64,000 bases of DNA from an uncultured Bacilli bacterium (GTDB lineage Bacteria > Bacillota_I > Bacilli_A > RF39 > UBA660), in the NCBI GenBank assembly GCA_910576795.1, contig CAJTIX010000004.1, positions 15,611 through 79,610 on the forward strand, written 5' to 3'. Below the pieces are notes generated by a model. The model ran no database searches. It was not told the origin of the DNA and saw only the letters and a program-made list of their open reading frames with translations. Positions 44,961-53,462 of this stretch are shown here, piece by piece. Numbering within the stretch: the stretch's first letter is position 1; every line of letters starts with the position of its first letter. The translations under genes were made by a program, and so were the position numbers.

Positions 44961-46631
44961 GTTTTTCTTAATATCCATGATTACAGGTAATATAATTGGT
45001 TTTCTACCCGTTTTTTCATATGCATATGTAGATAATTGTGTGATGATTTCTTGTTTCATATCTGCATAATTGATTGGTGGGGCAAGTTTGGATAGAATTG
45101 CGTTTTTACAAATCATTTCTAAATGTTTGAGCAATTCTTCATTTTCATTGACAAGTACAAATCCCCTTGTAGTGATATTGACTTTTCCAAGTAATTTCGC
45201 ACCTCTTGTATCAATGTTTGCAATTACAACAATGATACCATCATTGGCCATAATTTTTCTGTCTTTGATCACAGCTGCTCCAATATCCCCAATGCGATTT
45301 CCATCAACATAGATATCACCTGCTGGAATCATACCTGCTTTTTTGATATTTCCTTTATACATGGATAAAATTTCGCCATTTCCTAAAATGAAGGTATTTT
45401 CTTTCGGAATTCCACATAGAATACCCAAATCAGCATGCTGCTTTAGCATTCGATATTCACCATGAAATGGCATTAAATATTTTGGTTTCATAAGTCGGAT
45501 CATTAATTTTAACTCTTCTTGATATGCATGACCAGAGGTATGAATATCACTTAAAGAGGTATTGGTGTATACATCGACACCTTGTAAGTATAACTTATTA
45601 ATGGTTCTAGAAATACTTAGTGCATTTCCAGGGATTGCGGATGATGAAAAAATCACGGTATCATCTGGTTGTAATTTAATGGAGCGATGTACGCCATTGG
45701 CAATCCTTGATAAGGCTGCAAGCGGTTCTCCTTGACTACCTGTACAGAGTAGACAAACTTGATTGGCTGGCAAATGATTGGCCTCTTCTGGTGTGATGAA
45801 AATATCTTTGTTTTTGATATATCCACCTTGTATGGAAATTTCAATGTTGTTTTCCATACTTCTTCCAAATGTCGCGATTTTTCTACCATTTTTTTTACAA
45901 GTATCAACAATGTGTTTTAACCGGTAAATATTAGAAGCAAAGGTAGCGATAATGATTCTACCACTTTTTCTTCTAAAAATTTCTTGTAATGCATGATCGA
46001 CACGAGATTCACTCGCACTCATGCCTTCATTTAAAGCGTTGGTACTGTCGCTCAGTAATAGTGTCACACCTCTTTTTCCAATCGCAGCCATTTTATGAAT
46101 GTTTGCCATTGGTCCAATTGGAGTAAGGTCAAATTTGAAGTCTCCTGTTGTTACTACAGTTCCATTTGGTGTTGTAATACAAATTCCATGAGAATCCGGA
46201 ATGGAGTGTGTAGTTCTAAAAAATTCTACTTCAATGTATTTGAATTTTACTTTGGTTCTTTCGTCATATACCACAATATTTTTATATTGAATATTTCTAT
46301 CTTCTAATTTTTTCTTAATCAAACCAACTGCTTGATTTGGCGCATAAATGATAGGAATATTAACCGTTTGTAATAAAAATGGAATTGCTCCAATATGATC
46401 TTCATGACCATGTGTAATAAATAAGGCTTTGATTTTAGTTTCATTCTTTTTTAAAAAAGAAAAATCTGGAATGACATAGTCAACACCCATCAATTCTCCT
46501 TCTGGAAAAGTAATACCCGCATCCGTTATAATGAGTTCGTTATTATGCATTACACAATACATATTTTTTCCGACTTCACCAAGGCCACCTAACGCAAAAA
46601 TTTTGGTGTCCTCGTTGTTAAAAAATTTCAT
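44937..46631 (-). CDS. rnjA: ribonuclease J
   Basis: A 564-residue metallo-beta-lactamase/beta-CASP ribonuclease with 5'-3' exonuclease and endonuclease activity in mRNA turnover. GGLGEVGKNMY starts it, the zinc motif HGHEDH is at residues 74-79, and the beta-CASP block TFASNIYRL and SGHAYQEEL follow, with the C-terminal domain present. ATG 46631 follows AAAGGAG. It may also process the small RNAs encoded just upstream, which is speculation. Confidence 0.96.
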   Translation of the reverse strand: MKFFNNEDTKIFALGGLGEVGKNMYCVMHNNELIITDAGITFPEGELMGVDYVIPDFSFLKKNETKIKALFITHGHEDHIGAIPFLLQTVNIPIIYAPNQAVGLIKKKLEDRNIQYKNIVVYDERTKVKFKYIEVEFFRTTHSIPDSHGICITTPNGTVVTTGDFKFDLTPIGPMANIHKMAAIGKRGVTLLLSDSTNALNEGMSASESRVDHALQEIFRRKSGRIIIATFASNIYRLKHIVDTCKKNGRKIATFGRSMENNIEISIQGGYIKNKDIFITPEEANHLPANQVCLLCTGSQGEPLAALSRIANGVHRSIKLQPDDTVIFSSSAIPGNALSISRTINKLYLQGVDVYTNTSLSDIHTSGHAYQEELKLMIRLMKPKYLMPFHGEYRMLKQHADLGILCGIPKENTFILGNGEILSMYKGNIKKAGMIPAGDIYVDGNRIGDIGAAVIKDRKIMANDGIIVVIANIDTRGAKLLGKVNITTRGFVLVNENEELLKHLEMICKNAILSKLAPPINYADMKQEIITQLSTYAYEKTGRKPIILPVIMDIKKNKKETKSE

Positions 46632-46671
46632 AAATACTCCTTTCTTCTCGATTTGAAATCTAACGTATTAC

Positions 46672-46700
46672 ATTATAACTGTTTTTTTGACTTTTGTAAA
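46672..46700 (-). promoter_or_regulatory. promoter of rnjA
   Basis: On the minus strand TTTACA (46695-46700), 17 bases, then TATAAT (46672-46677). It leaves a leader of about 35 bases. Confidence 0.65.
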
Positions 46701-46715
46701 TGACCAATTTTTTTA

Positions 46716-46744
46716 TTGCACTATTAGTGAATAAATAGTATAAT
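46716..46744 (+). promoter_or_regulatory. promoter of toxin-like mRNA, module 1
   Basis: TTGCAC (46716-46721), 17 bases, TATAAT (46739-46744). Transcription would begin near 46751, exactly where the 5' pairing element starts. Confidence 0.6.
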
Positions 46745-46750
46745 TGAGAT

Positions 46751-46974
46751 GGGAATATTTGACTGTTGAGTACTTACCAAATTTCTATTCTAAAGAATAG
46801 GAAGGAGGTTTGATTTTTATGAAAAGAAGAGAAAATTTTCAATTTATAATTATCATTTTATTAATAGTTTCAATTATGATTCTATGCATAAAAAAATAGC
46901 ACTCAATCTTCAGATTCAGTGCTTACACTAAAATTATTAGGTGAGTACTCAACATGGAAAAGTTAAGTATTCCC
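46751..46974 (+). other. long-distance 5'-3' pairing elements of module 1 mRNA
   Basis: The 5' element 46751-46778 is complementary to 46940-46974. GGGAATA pairs with TATTCCC (seven bases), TTGACT with AGTTAA (one G-T pair), and TTGAGTACTTACC with GGTGAGTACTCAA (13 bases, one G-T pair). A hairpin CTATTC/GAATAG (46785-46800) lies directly before the ribosome binding site. Such end-to-end pairing keeps type I toxin mRNAs inactive in hok, AapA and similar systems. Confidence 0.65.
46819..46899 (+). CDS. 26-residue hydrophobic peptide, candidate type I toxin 1
   Basis: The peptide begins MKRRENFQ, continues with about 16 hydrophobic residues rich in Ile and Leu and ends CIKK: a single membrane-spanning helix with basic ends. 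AAGGAGG at 46802-46808 is a strong ribosome binding site ten bases before the ATG. Length, topology and layout equal those of the peptide at 49749, and both have a convergent antisense RNA. By analogy with TxpA, BsrG and AapA it may damage the membrane when overproduced. It is not similar in sequence to any toxin family I can name. Toxicity is inference. Confidence 0.7.
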   Translation: MKRRENFQFIIIILLIVSIMILCIKK

Positions 46975-47002
46975 ACTTTATTATATGAAGTTTCCTTCAT
47001 CT
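46890..47002 (-). ncRNA. candidate antisense RNA antitoxin 1
   Basis: Predicted to start near 47002, seven bases after the -10 box. Its 5' end folds as ATGAAG-GAAA-CTTCAT (46985-47000), then it covers the whole 3' pairing element of the toxin mRNA. It ends at a terminator formed by AGCACT/AGTGCT with an inner ATCT/AGAT pair (46898-46923) and a run of seven T residues overlapping the last toxin codons. About 112 bases long. Confidence 0.65.
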
Positions 47003-47008
47003 ATATAC

Positions 47009-47037
47009 ATAGTAGCACAAATATATAATCATGTCAA
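47009..47037 (-). promoter_or_regulatory. antisense promoter, module 1
   Basis: On the minus strand TTGACA (47032-47037) is a perfect -35 box, with 17 bases to TACTAT (47009-47014). It is stronger by consensus than the toxin promoter, as expected for an antitoxin. Confidence 0.65.
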
Positions 47038-47176
47038 TTTTCTTGCATTATGAATGAATGTTTTTTGAAAATATAGCCTTGTGAATAAGTACATAAAAAT
47101 GTAACGTTTTTACTTGATGTTTTTGTTTATTTTCGGTACAATATAATTAGGGTAAAAGAATAGAAAAGAGGGCTAT

Positions 47177-49570
47177 ATGTTTAATTTTTATAATCCAACG
47201 CCGATTACAGCGGCTAAGAATACATTAGATCCTGATCTGCTAAAAAAAATGGATGCCTATTTTAGAGCAGCCAATTATTTATCAGTTGGACAACTTTATT
47301 TACTGGATAATCCCTTATTACGTGAGCCTTTAAAAAAAGAGCATATCAAACGTAAAATTGTAGGACATTGGGGAACTGTACCTGGACAAAATTTTATTTA
47401 TGTCCATTTAAATCGTGTCATTCAAAAGTATGACTTAAGTATGATTTATGTATCTGGTCCTGGACATGGTGGAAATGCGATTGTTTCTAATGTCTATTTG
47501 GAAGGTAGCTATAGTGAAGTTTATCCAGATGTCAGTCAAGATCTAGAAGGTATGAAAAAACTATTCAAGCAGTTTTCCTTTCCTGGAGGAATTTCTTCCC
47601 ATGTCGCACCTGAAACACCAGGTTCTATCAATGAAGGTGGAGAACTTGGTTATTCTTTGGCGCATTCTTTTGGGGCTGTATTTGATAATCCAGATTTGAT
47701 TGCTGCTTGTGTCATTGGAGATGGAGAAGCTGAAACAGGACCACTTGCGACCTCTTGGCACTCTAATAAATTTTTAAATCCCATTACAGATGGAGCCGTT
47801 TTACCTATTCTACATCTAAATGGCTATAAAATTAGTAATCCAACTGTTTTTTCACGTATTTCTGAAGAAGAATCAAAAAAATTCTTTGAAGGATGTGGAT
47901 GGAAACCTTACTATGTAGAAGGTGACGATCCAATGGTAATGCATGAAAAAATGGCTTCTGTTCTTGATCAAGTGATTCAAGAAATTCAAGAAATTCAAAC
48001 ACACGCACGTACAACCAATGATGCTTCAAGACCAATGTGGCCTATGATTGTATTCCGTTCACCAAAGGGTTGGACAGGTCCAAAAGTAGTTGACGACAAA
48101 CCAATTGAAGGAACATTTCGTGCTCATCAAGTACCAATTTCAATGGACAAAGAAGAACATATTGCCATGTTAGAATCATGGATGAAAAGTTATCATCCAG
48201 AAGAACTATTTGATGAAAATGGAGCTTTATTGAAAGAATTAAAGGAACTCGCGCCTACTGGCAATCATCGTATGGGCTCTAATCCACATACCAATGGAGG
48301 ACTTTTATTAAAAGAACTGAGAATGCCAGATTTTAGAAATTATGGTCTTACTGTTGAAACACCAGGAGCAGTAGAAGCACAAGATATGTTGGTACTTGGT
48401 AATTTTGTAAGGGATATTTTTGCTCGAAATCAAGAAGAACATAATTTTCGTATTTTTGGTCCAGATGAAACAATGTCCAATCGTTTGAGTAAAGTATTTG
48501 AAGAAACCAATCGTGCTTGGAATGTAGAAACAAAAGAAAATGATGAATTTTTATCTCCAGATGGTAGAGTTATGGATTCCATGCTCAGTGAACATTTATG
48601 TGAAGGCTGGTTAGAAGGATATTTATTAACAGGTCGTCATGGCTTTTTCGCAAGTTATGAAGCCTTTGTGCGTATTATTGATTCGATGTTTAGTCAACAT
48701 GCCAAATGGTTGAAAGTGACCAAAGAATTGCCTTGGCGCCAAAAAATTGCGTCATTGAATTACATACTTACTTCTAATGTTTGGCAACAAGATCATAATG
48801 GATATACCCATCAAGACCCTGGATTTCTAGACCATGTTGCGAATAAAAAGGCAGATATTGTACGCATGTATTTGCCACCAGATGCGAATTGTTTATTATC
48901 GGTATTTGACCATTGCATTCGTAGTAAGAATTACGTCAATGTCATTGTCGCTTCCAAACATCCTCGTCCACAATGGTTAACCATGGAACAGGCCATTCGC
49001 CATTGTACGCAGGGAATTGGAATTTGGAATTGGGCAAGTAATGACCAACATACAGAACCTGATATTATACTCGCAACCTGTGGCGACACGCCTACTTTAG
49101 AAGGACTTGCGGCAGTTACTTTAATGCGAAAATATCTACCAGAAATTAAAATTCGTTTCATCAATGTTGTCGATTTGATGAAACTAGTTCCACACGAAGA
49201 TCATCCACATGGTCTTACCAATGAAGACTATGATATCTTATTTACTAAGAATAAGCCAATTGTCTTTGTTTTCCATGGATATCAATCTTTAATTCATGAA
49301 CTTTTATACCATAGACATAACCGTAACTTACATGTATGTGGATATAAAGAAGAAGGAACCATTACAACTCCATTTGATATGCGAGTTCAAAATGAAATCG
49401 ATCGATATCATTTAGTGATGGATATGATCCAAAGATTACCTCAACTGGGTAACCGTGGTGCATATGTATTTCAAATGATGCGTGATCGGTTAGTAGAACA
49501 TAAACAATATATCAAAGAATATGGAGAAGATATGCCAGAAGTCAAAGATTGGAAATGGGAAAATTTATAG
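47177..49570 (+). CDS. xfp: xylulose-5-phosphate/fructose-6-phosphate phosphoketolase
   Basis: A 797-residue thiamine diphosphate enzyme that splits xylulose-5-phosphate (and usually fructose-6-phosphate) with phosphate into acetyl phosphate and an aldose phosphate. The protein has the full family length. GPGHGG, the thiamine diphosphate motif GDGEAETGPLATSWHSNKFLNP is abbreviated here as GDGEAETGP...N, plus YEAFVRIIDSM and ASKHPRPQWL, are present. A TATAAT box lies at 47142-47147, and AAAGAGGG precedes ATG 47177. It supplies the acetate kinases encoded at 31-34 kb. It lies between the two toxin-antitoxin-like modules, with a terminator after it. Confidence 0.97.
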   Translation: MFNFYNPTPITAAKNTLDPDLLKKMDAYFRAANYLSVGQLYLLDNPLLREPLKKEHIKRKIVGHWGTVPGQNFIYVHLNRVIQKYDLSMIYVSGPGHGGNAIVSNVYLEGSYSEVYPDVSQDLEGMKKLFKQFSFPGGISSHVAPETPGSINEGGELGYSLAHSFGAVFDNPDLIAACVIGDGEAETGPLATSWHSNKFLNPITDGAVLPILHLNGYKISNPTVFSRISEEESKKFFEGCGWKPYYVEGDDPMVMHEKMASVLDQVIQEIQEIQTHARTTNDASRPMWPMIVFRSPKGWTGPKVVDDKPIEGTFRAHQVPISMDKEEHIAMLESWMKSYHPEELFDENGALLKELKELAPTGNHRMGSNPHTNGGLLLKELRMPDFRNYGLTVETPGAVEAQDMLVLGNFVRDIFARNQEEHNFRIFGPDETMSNRLSKVFEETNRAWNVETKENDEFLSPDGRVMDSMLSEHLCEGWLEGYLLTGRHGFFASYEAFVRIIDSMFSQHAKWLKVTKELPWRQKIASLNYILTSNVWQQDHNGYTHQDPGFLDHVANKKADIVRMYLPPDANCLLSVFDHCIRSKNYVNVIVASKHPRPQWLTMEQAIRHCTQGIGIWNWASNDQHTEPDIILATCGDTPTLEGLAAVTLMRKYLPEIKIRFINVVDLMKLVPHEDHPHGLTNEDYDILFTKNKPIVFVFHGYQSLIHELLYHRHNRNLHVCGYKEEGTITTPFDMRVQNEIDRYHLVMDMIQRLPQLGNRGAYVFQMMRDRLVEHKQYIKEYGEDMPEVKDWKWENL

Positions 49571-49575
49571 TAAAA

Positions 49576-49607
49576 TAAAAAATCTTTTCAAAATTTGGAA
49601 AGATTTT
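49576..49607 (+). terminator. terminator after xfp
   Basis: AAAATCTTTTC and GAAAGATTTTT pair around AAAATTTG and end in T residues. Confidence 0.75.
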
Positions 49608-49638
49608 TCTGTAAAAATTAAAAATTTGCATTAATTTA

Positions 49639-49667
49639 TTTACAAATATATAGACTATTGGTATAAT
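49639..49667 (+). promoter_or_regulatory. promoter of toxin-like mRNA, module 2
   Basis: TTTACA (49639-49644), 17 bases, TATAAT (49662-49667). Transcription would start near 49674, at the 5' pairing element. Confidence 0.65.
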
Positions 49668-49674
49668 GTAGATA

Positions 49675-49916
49675 GGATATGTTTGATTTATGTCAGATGC
49701 TTTTTTCCTTCCTTTTACTGAATTGTAAATAGAAGGTGGTGATGAATTATGAAAAAGAATGAAAAATATCTTTATTTCATAATTTTACTATTATTTTTAT
49801 TAGTTTTTCTATTATTAATAAAACGATAAAAGGCATCTGCATTTCACATCTGTGATTTGTTAGATGCCAAACCAAATGAAGGAATGCATTTGACTCTTCC
49901 ACAATCAAACGTATCC
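49675..49916 (+). other. long-distance 5'-3' pairing elements of module 2 mRNA
   Basis: GGATATGTTTGATT (49675-49688) pairs with AATCAAACGTATCC (49903-49916): 14 continuous pairs with one G-T. CAGATGC (49694-49700) can also pair with GCATCTG (49833-49839). The sequences differ from module 1 while the pairing is kept, which argues that pairing is what is selected. Confidence 0.65.
49749..49829 (+). CDS. 26-residue hydrophobic peptide, candidate type I toxin 2
   Basis: The peptide begins MKKNEKYLYF, continues with Ile, Leu and Phe residues and ends LLIKR: again a single membrane helix with basic ends and exactly 26 residues. AAGGTGGTGA at 49733-49742 precedes the ATG. Only the pattern, not the sequence, matches the peptide at 46819, so the two copies are old or fast-evolving. 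As a candidate membrane toxin it is paired with an antisense RNA on the opposite strand. Function is inferred from layout. Confidence 0.7.
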   Translation: MKKNEKYLYFIILLLFLLVFLLLIKR

Positions 49917-49944
49917 TTTTTATTGTATGAAGTTTCCTCCATCT
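49823..49944 (-). ncRNA. candidate antisense RNA antitoxin 2
   Basis: Predicted start near 49944. The 5' hairpin is ATGGAG-GAAA-CTTCAT (49929-49944), keeping pairing with module 1 through a G-C to G-T change and the same GAAA loop. It covers the toxin mRNA 3' pairing element and ends at GGCATCT/AGATGCC (49832-49868) followed by TTTT, directly after the toxin stop codon. About 120 bases. Confidence 0.65.
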
Positions 49945-49950
49945 ACATAC

Positions 49951-49979
49951 ACTATAACACATCTGTTTTTTGTTTTCAA
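49951..49979 (-). promoter_or_regulatory. antisense promoter, module 2
   Basis: On the minus strand TTGAAA (49974-49979), 17 bases, TATAGT (49951-49956). Same position relative to the conserved hairpin as in module 1. Confidence 0.65.
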
Positions 49980-50070
49980 TTGTTTTGACTCATTCTCAGC
50001 CATTTGCACACAATTTTAGAAAAGATAGATTTTTTAAATACAATCGTGTACAATGGTAATAGGTGATATC

Positions 50071-51051
50071 ATGGGAATATTTGACAAATTTAAAAATATA
50101 TTTCAAAAAGAAAATAAAGAAGAAGTAGAAAAATATGATATAGGTTTAGAGAAAACAAGAAAAGAATTTACATCTAAATTAAATTTACTTACAATGAAAC
50201 ATAATCGTATTGATGAAGAATATTATGAGGAATTGGAGGATATCTTAATTGGAGCGGATATTGGTGTCAATACAGTCATTCGTTTTATGGATCAATTGCG
50301 TGATCGAGTGAAAAAAGAAAATATTTTAACTTCTTCGGATTTGAAAGAAATTATTGTAGATGAAATGTTTATTATTTATGTACAAAATGAAATTATTGTA
50401 AATAAAATTAACTATAGTGAAGAAGGACCAACCGTTATTTTGTTTGTAGGTGTGAATGGTGTTGGGAAAACAACGACGATTGGGAAATTGGCATACCAGA
50501 TGAAAAATCAAGGAAAAAAGGTACTACTCATTGCAGGCGATACATTCCGAGCTGGTGCTGTCGAACAATTGGTAGAGTGGGGAGAACGTACTGGTTGTGA
50601 AGTGGTATATAAAATAGATGCAGACCCAGCAAGTGTCATTTATGATGGATTAGAAAAAGCAAATAAAGAAGCCTATGATGTAGTTTTAATTGATACTGCT
50701 GGAAGACTGCAAAATAAAGTAAACTTGATGAATGAACTCGAAAAAATCAATAAGGTAATTGGCAAGATTATTCCAGATGCTCCTCATGAAACCCTGCTTG
50801 TAGTGGATGCGACAACTGGTCAAAATGGAGTGCAACAAGCGAAGAGTTTTCAAGAAATTACCAATATTACGGGGATTGTATTAACCAAATTGGATGGAAC
50901 GGCCAAAGGTGGAATTGTACTAGCCATCAAAGATAGCGTTGGTATTCCTGTTAAATATGTGGGTCTTGGAGAACAAAAGGAAGATTTACGTGTTTTTGAT
51001 ATTGAAAAATATATTTATGGATTATTTAAGGAAATGGATGAAGTAGAATGA
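50071..51051 (+). CDS. ftsY: signal recognition particle receptor FtsY
   Basis: A 326-residue SRP GTPase that docks ribosome-nascent chain-SRP complexes at the membrane. Short N-terminal acidic A region, then NG domain: G1 GVNGVGKT at 127-134, DTFRAGAVEQL, DTAGRLQNK, TKLDGTAKGG. ATG 50071 follows AGGTGAT at 50061-50067; the frame start at 50053 lacks a site. It overlaps the next membrane protein gene by ATGA. Confidence 0.96.
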   Translation: MGIFDKFKNIFQKENKEEVEKYDIGLEKTRKEFTSKLNLLTMKHNRIDEEYYEELEDILIGADIGVNTVIRFMDQLRDRVKKENILTSSDLKEIIVDEMFIIYVQNEIIVNKINYSEEGPTVILFVGVNGVGKTTTIGKLAYQMKNQGKKVLLIAGDTFRAGAVEQLVEWGERTGCEVVYKIDADPASVIYDGLEKANKEAYDVVLIDTAGRLQNKVNLMNELEKINKVIGKIIPDAPHETLLVVDATTGQNGVQQAKSFQEITNITGIVLTKLDGTAKGGIVLAIKDSVGIPVKYVGLGEQKEDLRVFDIEKYIYGLFKEMDEVE

Positions 51052-51323
51052 AAGAAAAACAGACGGTATTTGAAAAATTAAGGAGAAAAGAAAGAGTTTA
51101 TTCTTTAGGATTATTTATCCAATTTGTCCTTTTGATTGCGATGATGATCCTTGCAATATGTACTTTATTTGTATATGAATTCAAAATGACGTTACAAATA
51201 TTAATTGTGTTATTGTTGCTTACTATGGGCTATAACAATCATACAATTTTCAAAAGAAAAGGTTTTACTTTATTATATATTGGTGCAGGAATTGCTTATC
51301 TGTCTACCATTTTATTTGGGTGA
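51048..51323 (+). CDS. small membrane protein between ftsY and ylxM
   Basis: A 91-residue protein with three hydrophobic segments (about 20-42, 47-62 and 72-90) after a charged start (EKLRRKERVY). No recognised family. ATGA overlap with ftsY and four bases before ylxM place it firmly in the SRP operon; a link to protein insertion is only suggested by this. Confidence 0.75.
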   Translation: MKEKQTVFEKLRRKERVYSLGLFIQFVLLIAMMILAICTLFVYEFKMTLQILIVLLLLTMGYNNHTIFKRKGFTLLYIGAGIAYLSTILFG

Positions 51324-51327
51324 TGAT

Positions 51328-51618
51328 ATGCAAGATAGAATTTATATGATTGATTTATATGATTTATATGGGGAACTTTTAACAGAAAAGCAACAAAATT
51401 ATTTTGAAGATTATTATTTTTCCAATTTATCGTTATCAGAAATTGCGGAAAATATGGAAGTGAGTAGAAATGCTGTGCATAACCAAATCAAAGATGCTGA
51501 AGAAAAATTATCTTATTACGAACTTCATCTGCATTTATATGAGCGCAATCAAAAGATAAAAAAGGTATTACAAGCATTGGATAAAGATATTCAAAATAAA
51601 ATAGAGGATTTGTTATAA
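51328..51618 (+). CDS. ylxM: YlxM family SRP-associated helix-turn-helix protein
   Basis: A 96-residue protein with a sigma70-region-4-like helix-turn-helix: LLTEKQQNYFEDYYFSNLSL then SEIAENMEVSRNAVHNQI. YlxM usually lies between ftsY and ffh and stimulates SRP GTPases in Gram-positives. ATG 51328 is chosen because the family starts here; the longer frame from 51205 lies inside the preceding gene. A hairpin AGAGG/CCTCT with T run (51603-51636) ends the operon. Confidence 0.9.
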   Translation: MQDRIYMIDLYDLYGELLTEKQQNYFEDYYFSNLSLSEIAENMEVSRNAVHNQIKDAEEKLSYYELHLHLYERNQKIKKVLQALDKDIQNKIEDLL

Positions 51619-51636
51619 AAAACGCCTCTTTTTTTC
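51603..51636 (+). terminator. terminator after ylxM
   Basis: AGAGG and CCTCT with a long loop, then seven T residues. The stem is short. Confidence 0.5.
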
Positions 51637-51701
51637 TGAAAAGCATAGCGTAATATCTTAAAATAGTGTAAAATAGGATTATAAGAATACAAGGTGGTTA
51701 T

Positions 51702-53453
51702 ATGTTAGGGAAAATAATTTATATGAGTGATTATATTGCTCATGTACAAATAGGATCTGAGGTTCAAGTTGCAACCAATTTGATTAATTTTTATGTGATA
51801 TTAGAAGACGAACATCATAAAATTGTAGGCGAGATAGAAGATATTAGTGATCGAATTATTAAAGTACATTTTTTAGGGGAACTATATCCAAATAAGTTTG
51901 TAACAGGAGTACTTCAAAAACCTAGTTTTTCTGCGAAGGTTCGTATGATTACAAAAGAAGAAATGAATTTATTAGTAGGAACAGAAAGTGATGGTGCGAT
52001 GTATGTAGGTTTATCGCCTCTTTATAACTATCCTATTTATGTTGATATTAATGATTTATTTAGTAATCATATGGCGATTTTTGGAAATACAGGAAGCGGA
52101 AAATCATATGGAGTTGCTCGTTTATTACAAAATGTTTTCTCTAAATCTAGAATACAACCTGTACGTTCTAATTTCTTTATTTTTGATGCATATGGAGAAT
52201 ATCATAATGCATTTCGAGAAATCAATCAAATTAACCCAAATTATAACTTTAAATATTATACAACGAATATTCATGACAAAGAGGGTAATATTTTACACAT
52301 TCCCCTTTGGCTACTTGGATTAGATGATATCGCTTTATTGTTGGCAGCAGAAACACATTCTCAATTAACCATTATTGAAAAAATGTTAAAATTAACAGCA
52401 ATTTTTGCAGAATCGGATGAACAAGCGGTTCGTTATAAAAATCATATGATTGCAAAAGCGATTATGACAATATTATATACAAGCCAGTCTTCTCCTGCCA
52501 AAAGAGATGACATCTTCTCTTTGCTTGCAACTTGTTCTACGCCACAATTTAATTTAGAAGCACCTGTACAGGGAGTTGGTTATGTTCGTAAATTTAGGGA
52601 GTGCTTTGTTATTGATAAAGAAGGTGAATTTGTAGAAAGTATTTTGGTAACACAATATATTTCTAATTTCATTGATGAATCTTTGGATCAATATCAAGCG
52701 TCCAATAAAAAATTCTATACATTGGAAGATATGGAAAAAGCACTGAATTTTACTCTAATTTCAGAAGGACTTCTTAGAAATGATAAGTTATACAATGAAG
52801 CAGTTACATTAAGAGTAAGATTACATGCTTTAGCAATTGGAGAGAATGCAAAATACTTTTCTTATCCAAGCTATTGTACAGTAGATCAATTTATCTCTAG
52901 TTTAGTGGTTGGTCCAAATGGTACAAAAGCTCAAATTGTCAATTTCAATTTAGAGGATATTGATGACTCAATTGCAAAAGTGATCACCAAAATTATGACT
53001 AGAATGTTGTTTGAATTTGTGAAACGATTACAGGACCGTGCATCTATTCCATTTCATATATTCTTAGAAGAAGCACATCGTTATGTTCAAAATGATTCTG
53101 ACCAATATTTACTTGGATATAATATTTTTGAACGTGTTGCCAAAGAAGGAAGAAAGTATGGTCTTATCTTCAATTTGATTTCACAAAGACCAGTGGAGAT
53201 ATCTGATACAGTTATTTCACAATGTACTAATTTTATGATTTTTAAAATGAATCATCCAAGAGATTTAGAATATATTAAAAAAATGTTACCTAATATCAAT
53301 GCAGAGATAGTAGAAAAACAGAAGAGTTTACAACCTGGAACTTGCGTTGCTTTTGGGAAAGCATTCCGTGTACCAATGATTATCAAAATGGATTTACCAA
53401 CACCAGAACCTTATAGTAGTAACTGTGATGTTGCAAATAGGTGGAAAGCATAA
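51702..53453 (+). CDS. HerA-like DNA translocase ATPase
   Basis: A 583-residue HerA/FtsK-type ATPase with an N-terminal HAS barrel (about 1-95). Walker A is GNTGSGKS at 128-135, Walker B is IFLEEAHRY, and RVAKEGRKYGLIFNLISQRP holds sensor and arginine finger residues. HerA is a hexameric DNA translocase that normally works with a nuclease (NurA) or a Sir2-type effector. No such partner is next to it: it lies alone between ylxM and a HipA-like gene. ATG 51702 follows AAGGTGG. Confidence 0.88.
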   Translation: MLGKIIYMSDYIAHVQIGSEVQVATNLINFYVILEDEHHKIVGEIEDISDRIIKVHFLGELYPNKFVTGVLQKPSFSAKVRMITKEEMNLLVGTESDGAMYVGLSPLYNYPIYVDINDLFSNHMAIFGNTGSGKSYGVARLLQNVFSKSRIQPVRSNFFIFDAYGEYHNAFREINQINPNYNFKYYTTNIHDKEGNILHIPLWLLGLDDIALLLAAETHSQLTIIEKMLKLTAIFAESDEQAVRYKNHMIAKAIMTILYTSQSSPAKRDDIFSLLATCSTPQFNLEAPVQGVGYVRKFRECFVIDKEGEFVESILVTQYISNFIDESLDQYQASNKKFYTLEDMEKALNFTLISEGLLRNDKLYNEAVTLRVRLHALAIGENAKYFSYPSYCTVDQFISSLVVGPNGTKAQIVNFNLEDIDDSIAKVITKIMTRMLFEFVKRLQDRASIPFHIFLEEAHRYVQNDSDQYLLGYNIFERVAKEGRKYGLIFNLISQRPVEISDTVISQCTNFMIFKMNHPRDLEYIKKMLPNINAEIVEKQKSLQPGTCVAFGKAFRVPMIIKMDLPTPEPYSSNCDVANRWKA

Positions 53454-53462
53454 AAGAAAACC

